Assembly (NCBI GenBank): GCA_014338405.1
Contig: JTDE01001117.1
Coordinates: 131,248-195,247 of the forward strand
Length of the DNA stretch: 64,000 nucleotides
Reading direction: 5' to 3'
Origin: Paragonimus skrjabini miyazakii
Taxonomy: Eukaryota > Platyhelminthes > Trematoda > Plagiorchiida > Troglotrematidae
Part shown: one piece after another, positions 47,958-59,177 of the stretch
Numbering within the stretch: the stretch's first letter is position 1
Layout: each line of letters begins with the position of its first letter
Translations under genes and position numbers: made by a program
Notes under the pieces: model-generated
Told to the model about the DNA's origin: nothing
Databases searched by the model: none
Seen by the model: only the letters and a program-made list of their open reading frames with translations

Positions 47958-50900
47958 GTAAGATGTAGTGGAAACAGAACTTCAAGATATTATTTCACTC
48001 CTAATTAGAGTTGAAACAGACTGTCCGACATGTGACAGGAAAACGATTGGCACTGTCACCAGCAGCATGTCATTTGTCCCAGGAACGATGCATTATTCAT
48101 TACTGATAAGTATTTTGTGAGTAGACTTCCACAAATCGAACACCACTCGTGTATAATCGAAGATTTCATATTCACATAAAATTTGGAGTATAGGATCACA
48201 AAGTTATTAACCTTGGAAGCCGAATTTAGCACGTCGATTAAAATACAACAATCACGTACACTTTTTTCAAGATCGACATCTGAGCTTTGACCTTCATAAT
48301 TGTGATGCTTTCTAGCCATTATTTCACTGAATTTTCACATAGCCCAACTAAATCTTCATACCTATGCATTCGGTTACGATCAGTTCTGAGTATGGCTCGT
48401 GTTACTCGATTGTTTAGTGTATAGATACACTGACAAGTCTGTTACTCTAATCAGGTTCTCACAAAATTTCTTGTCATCCTAGGTGGACAAATCTACTACT
48501 CGTTCTAACTCATTCTACACCGGTCACATGAATCGCTTCTTATATTGTAAAAAAAAATATCAGTTTATTAGTGTGCCTGACTATTGATCATCGTGATGTG
48601 GTCCGAAAATCTGTAGACTCTCTATAGCAGGAGGTATATAAAACCTCACTGGAATACTTTCCGCATACCTGTTCATCTGATACCAAAGAAAGTTCATATA
48701 TACCACAATGATAACCCCAGTATAACCCAATAGATGTCATGATAGTTATTCTTTATATGGTCAACGCCAAATTTTACTACAACTGGACCGGTTTATTAAT
48801 GCATGACACTTTTCGCTTGACTGGTCGATGAATTACAGTTTATTTGGAGCTCTTCACTATGAGACATCAGTTAGAGAATCTGACAGGATAGGCAGCAGAT
48901 TGATGCTCTGTGCTCACAACACATTATGTGCCGTGACCGATGGGTTGATCTTTATGCCATTCCACTGGACTCAGCTATTTCGTATTCCCATTTGACCATC
49001 AGTTGAGGATAAGTAGAAATGACTGATTTTTCCTAGTAAATTCTCGTAAGAAATGCAGATGTGATTATTAAAACCCTACCGAAGGCGACCGATGTTTCAC
49101 AACATACGGGGTGAGGTTCTTTTTGTGCGACTATGGAAAGTTGATATTGGACGGGTAGACTTTTACTGCCTAAAGATAGTGTTTCCCATCACCCATGCCA
49201 TGAAAATAAAACTACTCTGGATGATTAACCGTTGGCGTTCACTAAAATCCCTGCGTAAACAAGACAAGCATAAGTTACCACCGCTGCTCAAGTCTTTTCT
49301 TTAAAGCTTCCGCTTGGATCCTGTTTTGAAGTTGTTTTCACCTGTCATATCGTAATGTAGGAGCAGGCTTTCGAGTAACTTAAAGGCAATCTATTCTATG
49401 AGAACCATAATGATTAAGGCCAACCACGCTTGGTAATGGATGGGGTAGGCCACTTCGGTTCTTGGGTTCATGTGGGCACAGACAAATGTGACTAGGTTTC
49501 GGTAAGTTCATGGTAGATAGACAGAAGCATGGGATAGTTGAGCTTTTGTTGCTTTCACAAAATTCTGAGGAGGTAACTAATGTGCTTTCATCTTGTTAGT
49601 GAATGTCTGACTCAATTTATCATCTCTAAATATAACGAAAACCTGTTGTCTTAATTTGAAAGTCGACTGGAGGCGCGTACGTAATCGTCTGTTGAATAAA
49701 TAACTCGCACTACATTGTAGTCACAGCTGTTTTTTGTTTTCCCTATACCGTGTGCACGGTTCGCTTGATGGACACCTTTAATGCTCTTGTTTAATTGCGT
49801 AACGCAGGATGGAGTCTAAATTATGACAGAATTGTTATTGACCACATCAATATAAATAAAGAATTGCTGGTTAGCCGGTTGCCTCTGAAAACATAAAGTA
49901 ACAATAGCAGCGCTTGTCTGTCATGAATTGGAAGTTATTTTTTGATAGATAATGTTGTAAGAGCTGTAGGCCTCTATTCTTTAGTTCTACTAACCAACAC
50001 TGGCGATCTAAATGGTTCAAAGATAGGAGTTCTGAGGAACAGAAAGCGAATAATCATTTTTCCAAGGTGACCGTACAATGGAAAATGCAGGTTAAATTGA
50101 ATACCGTGCTTTTTGAAGGAAGGTTACTGGTGAAAAACGCAAACAAATGCTGAATTCAAAATATTGACGGAAACAGCTCACTCAAGCTTGGCAAGCGCTC
50201 GGTTAGCTGAGTTATATAGCCACGCCGGAAGTTCAACATTTTCACATCTGGATTCAGCCATCCACTTGTCTCATATGAACTTCATCAAGTGATCTAACAG
50301 GATTCCTCAAGTGCTTCACGCTTGGATCCAACTATGCCGCTATTAAACAACGGAAGTGTAACATTACCTAGTTTTGGCTCTTCTAAATTAAAAAATTATA
50401 TCAAACTACTTAGTGGTTATTAAAACTAATCTGTCGCTTCTAATGTACCCGATAGACTTAATTACGCCTAGGTAGAATAACATATCTGTTTCATACTTTT
50501 AAAGATCTCAATTCAACAAATGTAAGCTATAAGTTGGTTTGAGCTAGCAACACTAGCCATATACATCTACACATCACTTCCCATGCCAGCTACACTACGC
50601 AGTGAAACCGGAGTTTGACTTTTTTGAAAAATACTTTAAAGAATTTACTGGTTTGAGCTGATGAACAGTTGGCATTTACTGGAACAGATACCAGAAGTGG
50701 TTGATGGCAAATTACTTAATAGCATATCAATAATAATGTACCAGTACGAGTTGTTAGGGCCAGTACTTTTAATCTGGAAAATTCGAAGCATTTATTAATA
50801 GAGGAATGGTTGAACCTTTTCATTCTTGGGAACCAAGATCTGGAACACTTTGCCGGGGCTTTCCAAGGAGGTTGGAAACATTCTTCATCGAGTTTCGTGA

Positions 50901-51059
50901 CCAAATATTAATAACTACGTTGTTTATCTTCTGTTATTGGCCTCTTAAGGGGCTGAAGTGGTCTTGTCAAATAGGGTGGATCATTCACTGATTTTGCAGG
51001 TCGAAAAAATTACTACACATGGTACACAGTTAGAAGAGACCTAATTGTCCATGGTCGAT
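47958..51059. other. stretch without a supported gene
   Basis: Minus frame 48056-48319 and plus frame 49092-49304 have no splice support. A weak tRNA-like head may occur near 50195-50260. Nothing firm. Confidence 0.35.
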
Positions 51060-51464
51060 CTATGGGATGTCGTTTATCGTTGTAACTTCCCACCGTTCCA
51101 CTTTGTCCATACCGTACCAGCCAGTACAGCACATACGAATCCCCATGACAACTTCCTTAATTGATGCCTTGTATAAATGTATTTTTGAACGTCGTATCAT
51201 ACTGAGTAAAACGTAGTGCCGTGTGAGTTTACGACCTTCAGACGTGTTCCTTTTTGGAATAAGTGGCAACAGATGGAGTGTCTGCCCACTTGACGTTTGC
51301 GAGTAAACACGTGGATTTCTCCACTCGCACATCTGGTTACTAAGACAAACAAATTTGCCGGTACACTTGCAAATGCCTCTTCTATATTTAATCTTGTGTC
51401 CAGCTGTGTACGCTGGACTGCCTGCTGGCACAAGTGCTTGCCGCTCAGTATCAACTTTTTCCAT
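51060..51464 (-). CDS. 134-codon open frame, unknown
   Basis: The second longest gap-free frame, in a GC-richer patch, with an overlapping second minus frame at 51197-51454. It is Cys- and basic-rich near the start (CKCTGKFVCLSNQMCEW). No domain was recognised. Its length is about what chance would give as the maximum in 64 kb, and two overlapping open frames argue for composition rather than selection. Confidence 0.15.
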   Translation of the reverse strand: MEKVDTERQALVPAGSPAYTAGHKIKYRRGICKCTGKFVCLSNQMCEWRNPRVYSQTSSGQTLHLLPLIPKRNTSEGRKLTRHYVLLSMIRRSKIHLYKASIKEVVMGIRMCCTGWYGMDKVERWEVTTINDIP

Positions 51465-51539
51465 TGATACGCACGCAGGGAGGGCGTAACAACGTCTATA
51501 CGTACATCACACTAGAGACAGATAAGATAACAACAGTAG

Positions 51540-51700
51540 TAATGCTGTTGCCGGATCATATCGATTGATGTGGCACGTGATGCGGCGAGTGTGGCCGATA
51601 GCGGCCACAATGGGCTAGCTATGCCGCGCGATTGAATCGGATATGTCAACCGATGATTACACAACATCGAAAACGTACTTGCCGACGGATGGGCAGTTTT
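51540..51700. promoter_or_regulatory. CpG-rich patch, possible promoter region
   Basis: Markedly denser in CpG than the surroundings, with a perfect 8-bp stem, 4-nt loop hairpin (TGTGGCCG/CGGCCACA, 51590-51609). It lies about 120 bp upstream of the ATG at 51819. The promoter role is inferred from composition and position only. Confidence 0.25.
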
Positions 51701-51818
51701 TTGCTCATACACAAGTGTAAAATATTAATTGCTTACGTAGATACAACATTATAAATTTCCGCATATTTGCATCAATTCGAACTTAAATAGCGGAATTTAG
51801 GCTAGACTGTGTGATAAT

Positions 51819-51977
51819 ATGACAGTGGCGTCGTCCAGCATCTCGTCTCGTTCGGACAGGATGGAGTTCATTCAGTATTATTCGACACGCAAAAATAAGA
51901 TTAATGCATCCAACTTATCCAATTCGGAGTTACGAAAGATAATCAGCATTTCTCAGCAACAGAACGTTACTCTATAA
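51819..51977 (+). CDS. candidate first exon or short protein
   Basis: ATG (weak context: T at -3, A at +4) opens a 52-codon frame ending in TAA at 51975-51977. The start is serine-rich (MTVASSSISSRSDRMEF), then basic/aromatic (IQYYSTRKNK), then LSNSELRKIISISQQQN, which looks like the beginning of an alpha-helical or coiled-coil region. A possible but non-consensus donor (CAGAAC/GTTACT) would let it continue into an exon not found. It is shorter than most track frames but coherent in composition and downstream of the CpG-rich patch. Confidence 0.3.
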   Translation: MTVASSSISSRSDRMEFIQYYSTRKNKINASNLSNSELRKIISISQQQNVTL

Positions 51978-54900
51978 ATAGCAGGATGAAATAAAAATTT
52001 CATAAAGTTTGGAACTTTAAAAAAGTCAACGAAAGGTGATGAAACGCAACTTGTGGAACATGATATAGAACATGGTTCCGTAGCTTGAGCATCGTTTACC
52101 CAACACCTACCTAAAAGTGTGTAAACGACTTGAAGTAGTTAGAATGTTGCAGCTGCTTTCATACAGCTTACGCATTTTCACGCCAGTTAAATACATTAGT
52201 GAGTTATATTAGTTAAACGACATTTAGCTTGTAAAACATTAATGTTAAACATTCTTTTGCTTTTGAATATCTCAGCAAACTATGAACTTTTCACGTCAAT
52301 ACTCAACTTGCCTAATGCAAAATTGACGGAGAAATCTGTTCGATTGCAGCATATTGTTCACGAATATGTTAAAGCTTAAATGTTGGTTTCCACAAAATGT
52401 TGATCTGTTTTTGGTTCTATGCTATCTTCCACTAGTTGAGTTCTAACAGCGTTTTGTCACACTTGTGCAGGTGGATAGGCAAAACTATGGACTTCCTTAT
52501 AGGGTAGACTAGAATAAAGCTTGAATGTTACTCCCTAGCCGTAATTTAAACTACTGCCGTCGCGTATATCAGACCAGACTCCTGAAAAGTGCTCCTTCGG
52601 TCTCAGGTGAGAAGCTTCTCACGGCATATCTAAATGGAGGAGTTCATACCCATCACTTCCTGAGAACGTAATCGTTAGTTCAAAGTCCGATCCAAATAGG
52701 GATGTGTGGCACGAACGAGATCCAACGAGAATGAAGCTCTAGGCAAGTGCTACCTTCCAAAATAGGTTGGGTGAACGGTTTGTCTGCCTTAGAAGACTGT
52801 GGTGAAGTTTGACGGGTTTTCACATTACGTCAGTCGAGTCTTCGTGGTGACATGGTGTAGACAACGTCATTGGGTTGAAATGACTCACATTCTTTAAACA
52901 AGTGAATAAAACCAATTCTTTCAGCGAGAACAGGAATAAAGAAGACTGGTAGAATCGTCTGTAGAGTTTAGTTTGCACCTATCAGACTTGTACTGCTCCC
53001 GACCAAATTATATATGGGTACACATGCCGAACAGCTGCTCCTTCAATATGCCTTTTTGATGCTATCGTTTGATCCACAAAGGTCACTTAGCCAGTCATCA
53101 TTTTTCACTCAACCTTAATCAGATCGACCCGAATCAGCCTACTTCTGTACGCTTGGTGACGAAACTGCACACATGGTAACCGACTGGCATATATCCCGCA
53201 ACCCGATGGGCCTTGACTTCTACTTAGGGAAGTAGAGAGAAACGGCTGATTGCAGGAGCTCTTAGACTACCGATTTAATACCAGAAAACTTACTATGTGA
53301 TGTCAAGTTAATGCTTACATGGTCTGGTATCCAATCAATTGGATGAAGCGAGATGATTTTTCAAGATCACATCTTTTACGGTTCGTGGTGTAACAGCCTA
53401 CTCCATATGAGTTGACTTATAAAGCTGTTCGGACAGATTTGTCATGCACTTCTGGCTGGTAATACTCAACCCACTGGCGCCACATTCTACGGACATTTAA
53501 GTCATCCCACGTACTTGATTGCTCACTCTGACCTGATTCATCGGCCGACCTTAATCTCACAACTTATCATAAGGACCACAGTGACTAAATATTTCTAAGT
53601 CATAAGGACTTGCAGACGCTATCATATCTGATATTTATGCCAGCAAAGCTAGGAAGCAAGCACCTTGAGAATATATCACTAAGCTTTTTAGTAAGATGGA
53701 ACGGAATATCGACACAACAAACTTCAACAAACAGGTTGACTTGTAAAAAAATAGTGATGCACTGTATCTGAAGAGCTTGTACAATTGCTTGTTCAATTAC
53801 AATATATAACATGATATAACAAGTGAAACTGCATATTAAACGCGTTGTCGATTTTGGTTTCTGCTAATGTACAGTGCCCGAGATTGGATGTTCAATCAGG
53901 CGATGTCACGTACTAAATAACGATCACCTGAGTGGTTCGTACAGAAGGATTGTCGCGCAAATGAAAAACAGCCAGCCGAACTCATATCTGATTCATGCAA
54001 GCTGCATATCACTCTGTTTGTTGTTTGACCATGGATGTACAAAACTGGTCACCTCTAATTAGCGTCTTTCAGAAGTGTGTTTCACCCGCAGTACGAAAGA
54101 TGCTGTCAGATATATGATCTCTTAATTGTGATTATTATGTACAGTATACTCTGTGTTGTTGAATGTTTCATTAATCCCAACGTTACCTCCCAGTGATCAG
54201 TCAAACGGTTACTAGATTCAGTAGTTAGCTGCATGACTGACTAATCTGTTTACTGGTTTTCTGTTTCTAACATCCACATTATTGACCACTTTTATTTTGA
54301 TTGCATAATATATCCAGCTATTACAGGTAGAACAAATTATGATGAAATGCGGAAACAGTTGTTTTGTGGACAACCAGTGAGTTTTTTTCTGATGAATGAC
54401 CGGGTAAGTTGTAATACTCTACGTTTCAACCACCTCGGTTGACTTTCTTCAGGAATGTTGCAATCACGTTCACAAAGGAACAGAGGTTACGTGAGGTTCA
54501 CCATGGTTAGGTTAGTCTGCGTTCCATATTAGCTGGATGGTCGAATCCTTTGCCCATTAAGTGGGACTGAGACTGATGTAGATAAGATGTGTCTGTGTCT
54601 GGTGTTGCTTAATCACACACACCACACTGCAGACGGGCTTGTTATCACTGCGATTAACGCAGACGTTTTGTGTGTAAATGGTGAAAGTTTCAACAAAGGA
54701 TTGCTCCATTCGAGCTTGACGAAAATATGCGTTGTGGTTCTCCGCCAGTTCATGTAGTGCGACGGATGAATCCCCATCTAGCGTCTGGAGTTCATATGTG
54801 TCTTTAGGAAGAAATCGCGTGTATCTCATGTTCGGTAACACGTACGTTCAGTTGTTTGTGTCTCATCTATGTAACTGGCACTATAATCATTGTATTTGAT

Positions 54901-57582
54901 TTCACAAACGCAATCTTTCTGGTCGATCATAAAAACTGGATCCTTAGGATGCATCACCAGTCGTTCTAAGTTATTATCTAACCGAAATACGGACCGGATA
55001 GCGTGCTCAATTCATTTATCGATAACATGTTAAACACGATACCGAAACTGGTTGATTTCATCCGTACTAAGTTTGGTGCGGATATCTTACAGCGTTTGCT
55101 TTCTTTGGTGAGCAGTTTAGTATCTGTGAATTGCTTATCCGAAAAGCTTTTGTCCAAAATTCAGCAACTCTACAGCTGTGTATCAATACGGATATTCACT
55201 CATTCGTCGTAACCATAGTCCCACTTATTGTCTTTTCTACTGAGTGACCTAATCTGGCAAAATGACAGTCCATCCTTAATAAACTAGCAGTCGTTTTGCT
55301 GTAATCGATTTTTCTGTGAGCGGAAGACTTAGAAATATTGTACAAGGACTCAGTTAATCCTCTATCGGCCACTTTGGCCAAAATGCGTTCGATCATCAAA
55401 AAAAAACAATCAACCATGCTGCGTTTCCTGTCCTGTGAAGTTAAAATGGAGTGTGAATTAATAGGTCGATCCCAAAGTTCATATGACTGAACTGAAAATT
55501 CTTATATGCTGCCTCTTTCTATCGACCGGGTGAAGACGTTGGAGTCACAATGAAGAAAACATAGGTCAGAAAAGCGTAAAACATATATGTTTAGACTAAA
55601 GAATATTTTCTGCATTTTGCACGAAGAAAAGTCAGAAAATGGTGACACAGTTTTGTACAATTCACAGCGTATATTCCCTTTTAAAGTGTTAAAGTGTACT
55701 GAGCTGGATACATATTCCTAAGAATTTGGTGTTGCGTAGTTTGTAAGAAGCAGAATTATAATGGCATATAACTTGGCTTTAAACATATGTTCTCAAGAAT
55801 GAACACCTGGACGGTTGTGTGGCTCCCAACTGACAAAATTAATTACGGTGTCGTAAACAAAACAGTGATTACGGGCCACCACAGTCACCAGCATCACTCA
55901 CCTAGCAATGACTATACGCAAGTTGGAGCCAATCATAATCATTCTTCATCTCACCAATCAGAGCAGTGGTTCGAATGTACATGCGCATTATCTGGATTTT
56001 AGTTTTGTCAGAAAGTGATGATTCCCAATGTACGTTAGGCTTTCAGCTTTTGCACTGTAGGAGACCTTCAATCGTGTACCGTACCAGAACGTGTACGAGC
56101 CGAATAGTGTCTAACACTTTAGTTATCAAATTGTACGTTTGAGATAACCGTGATTTTTATCCCTGTACCGTACAGTCTATGCTTCGCGACGTCTGCATTT
56201 AGCTAGCTTTGTGACCGACCACATTTATTGATGATTGATTTTTCGGAAAGATAGATTAGTATCAGGATAACGACTCAATATTCTGACACGGTATTAGAGA
56301 CTAGTCACCTTGTCTGAGATTTAATATCTAGAAATTTGACATGTTAACGTCGCAGTTAAATCAGCATGTGATTGCCACCTTTCCCTCACTTGTCTGTCTG
56401 CAGTGCGTTGATAGATTAATGTTTATAATTTGCTTGAAAATGTCAAAACCGGTAGAACAGGGCCGGTATCCTTCCTGAAGAAGATGATGGTGATGGTGAG
56501 GAGTAGGAGGAGAGGGGGGAAGTGGATGAAGACAACCTATTGCAGTTGTCAATTAGTATGTCTTTCTTAGTCTACGCAAATCAGTGAAAATCATTGTTGA
56601 ATTATGTAGCAAACTTGTGGGTCTCTCCAGGCTGATCGGATAGAATCGGGTAATAGCAGTTCCGACATAGCTCTGTGCAACTGACGGATTCGACGTTTGT
56701 AAATCACCTATACAGCTTGAGCTGTCTGTTAACCGTTGAATTTGATATTTTGAATCTCTGACCCTCAAAGCACAGTTGTTTGAAGTCCCATCCATTTTAA
56801 GGTTCAATCACGATCGAGATTATGTCACAACCGTTCAATATCACTTGCAATTTTTGATGCCGTACAAATTACCGTAATTCAGTCAGTTTCTCTCATACAT
56901 CCGTTGCTTTCATACGTGTTACTGATGATAATACACCTGTTATTTGATTTCTGTTAGCGGAAGTGGAAAACGGTGCGAACAACAATGTTTACTCCAGAAA
57001 ATTACAAAGCGCTAATTTTCATAACAAACTGTAGATCAACTTGCAAACTTAGTAATCTCTAGGTTGTTAAGTAAACACTACTCATCTTGCCTCATCAGAA
57101 TAGTCATGCGTATATTCGGGTTAACTCGGCATAAATTTAATTTAGCGCGCAAGGACATAATCTGATGACGGATGATAGTTCAATTGTTTTATTGCGTCAC
57201 TTCTATCTAGGTTATAAGAGAACTGGAAACGTTGTATTCATTTCGTCCTTAAACTGGGATTACTAATGTCTTATGTGGGTAGCTTAAATAACCGATTCCA
57301 GGCCACATCAGTCTCTTAGATACCCGCGATCCATGGACCGGTGACGTAAAATTGATGGTTCTGTCAGACAGTTCAGCCCGTTTCAAAATGTTTAGTCGTC
57401 CCTTCCCCCCATACTCAGTTCTCTCCAGTCAATTGTGGAGAACAACCAAGGGCGGATTGATCAGATAAACACACTTGTGAACAGCTGGGCTCCAGTTATC
57501 CGTGATATACAATGACCCCAGAAATAAGTTCAACTCACCTCTGGTCATCTCCCCACCAGAAAGGGAAGCATCGAGCCGCTAA
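51978..57582. other. long stretch without a supported gene
   Basis: The patch 52560-53560 is GC-richer and may be decayed retroelement sequence, but no motif could be read. Plus frame 54982-55212 (Leu-rich, helical) and minus frame 55196-55417 overlap at their ends and have no clear splice sites. Plus frame 55787-56002 has a His/Ser-rich end (HHSHQHHSPSND). A purine-rich run lies at about 56478-56523, read on minus as a His tract. Confidence 0.35.
54441..54516. repeat. dispersed repeat fragment, copy 1
   Basis: ACCTCGGTTGACTTTCTTCA matches ACCTCGGTTGGCCTTCTTCA at 62583. The downstream motif TTCACCATGGTTAGGTTAG (54498-54516) is the near reverse complement of 62719-62737, so the same two blocks occur in different relative orientation. 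Confidence 0.4.
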
Positions 57583-57771
57583 AGTCCTGTCGGTAAGCAG
57601 TTTGATCAGGTAGTGATCGAACTAAGAATCCTTGGCAATAAAGTTGTATATGAAGGAAATCGATTTCCGGGCGGTATACCCAGAGGAAGTGTTCTTGTTT
57701 CTCTTTTTTATCAGCTGGTGCACAATGATGTTCTGACGGTGCTCAGCAAGGTTTGGAGAATCTTGAGATGA
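57583..57771 (+). pseudogene. non-LTR retrotransposon reverse-transcriptase fragment
   Basis: Open frame with GKQFDQVVIELRI, then VVYEGNRF, then GGIPRGSVLVSLFYQLVHND. The last matches the highly conserved G-(V/I)-P-Q-G-S-V-L-x-P-L-L-F-x-x-x-x-N-D block of non-LTR reverse transcriptases, with R for Q and lost P-L-L. The first matches the upstream K-A-F-D-x-V block. These blocks are normally separated by roughly 50-60 residues but here by about 20, so an internal deletion is implied. The catalytic F/Y-A-D-D block is not found downstream before TGA (57769). Confidence 0.6.
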
Positions 57772-58340
57772 GTTGGTAGATCCCGCAGACCACACCGTTC
57801 GAGATGGATCAAACAACCAGCGAAATACACGTCACTTCACTCTCAAGGTTAGTTTGGTAGATGAATGAAAGTACAGCGTACTTGCTCGTATTCAGTACCG
57901 TTTGTTGTTGTGCTATGATGTGCTATACATGCACTAACACGTAAGTGTACATCCACGCACACTGTGACACACGCAACGACGGAAGCACTGGGCTGTAAAA
58001 CTTTGGGCTGAGACTGTCCTCCTCCTCCATGCCTCGTCCTCCAATCCCGTAAGCAAACACAGCTTACTGAAATACTCAGCATAGAAGCAATCTGGTTTGT
58101 CGCACGGTACTACATTGAAGCGCGTGCGTGTATGTGTGCATTCATTTATGTGTCCCAACGCGCTCATCCGCATGAGTGTGTTCACACTTGTCTGTCTGGA
58201 TGTCCACCCAATCCAGGCTCTATCCCAAAAACCGGCCTGTCTGACCCGGCCAAAGGCGAAGATGCGGTCATGTGCCTCGATCGTTTTTGTTCCTAGAAGA
58301 TACTGTGCATCTATCTACTTGTGACACAAGCTTGTGTGGT
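57772..58340. other. GC-richer patch with overlapping frames
   Basis: Overlapping open frames on both strands (minus 57849-58082 and 57934-58185, plus 58097-58324) and GT/GC-rich simple-sequence stretches (GCGTGCGTGTATGTGTGC near 58122). Possibly a continuation of the retroelement at 57583, but no motif was read. Confidence 0.3.
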
Positions 58341-58864
58341 CTATGATCGCAGCCCACGATGAGGTGTAGTTGAGGCTAGTTTTCTGTCAAATAAGTGACA
58401 GACTGATAAAACAGCATAATTACTTCGAACTGGAAAACAATTTAGTCATATTGTTTCTTCCGTATACTATCCAAAATCAGGGTGAGCTGTTTGTAAAAAA
58501 TGAATGGTTTTTGCAGACTCTCAATTGTTTTTAAAATGTCAGATTCGATAGGTGGATGCCGGAACTTAAGCTTCGCTGGTGTGCATCCGTTGTGCCGTAC
58601 TAGAAATGTGGTCCTAACAGCAAGGCAGCCTGAGATGTAGGAGATAAAAAGAGAAACCCGGTTACCATTGATTACTGTCTAAGAGTTGAAATCACTTAAC
58701 TGCATATTCTCTTTTTGAAGCAGAACCTCATGCAAAACTCAACCGTTATCCAATTTGTCAGCAAAGAGAGACTCTGTAACAAGACCTCACTCGGGTGTAT
58801 CGGTTCTTTCGCCTGTTTCTATGGTGCAGGTTGGGTAGGTCGAGCAAAGAAACAACAAATGAGT

Positions 58865-58898
58865 ACACTACACTACACTACACTACACTACTACTACA
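58865..58898 (+). repeat. ACACT microsatellite
   Basis: Five consecutive CACTA units followed by two ACT units. A simple tandem repeat inside a non-coding frame. Confidence 0.9.
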
Positions 58899-59163
58899 GT
58901 GAGTATACTAATCTCGCTGGTTGAGGCGCGATTAAGCATAACTTGTCAGCAAGGGTACCATCGTTCACCTGAATGAAACTGATCATCCAACCTATGCTCA
59001 ATATATCTTTCGATTGGCCTATAGCATTCCGAGTGAACCATTAAATGTCGCTCGACTGTTATACGTTTCCGATGCTATTAGCATCAAGTTACATATCGCA
59101 ATACTGTATGATTAAATGGATTTCTTCAAGACTTTTCTACGCCAACCTGAAATCAACATGCTT

Positions 59164-59177
59164 GTTGGTCGACCAAC
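59164..59177. repeat. 14-bp perfect palindrome
   Basis: GTTGGTCGACCAAC reads the same on both strands. No flanking operator-like structure was seen. An AT-rich short duplication (CAACTAATTATCAACTAATT) follows about 40 bp downstream. Confidence 0.9.

Noticed and set aside
51819..51977. Resemblance of LSNSELRKIISISQQQN to the start of the coiled coil in ASPP-type proteins
   Set aside because: Only about eight positions agree and the frame ends immediately after; not enough for a name.
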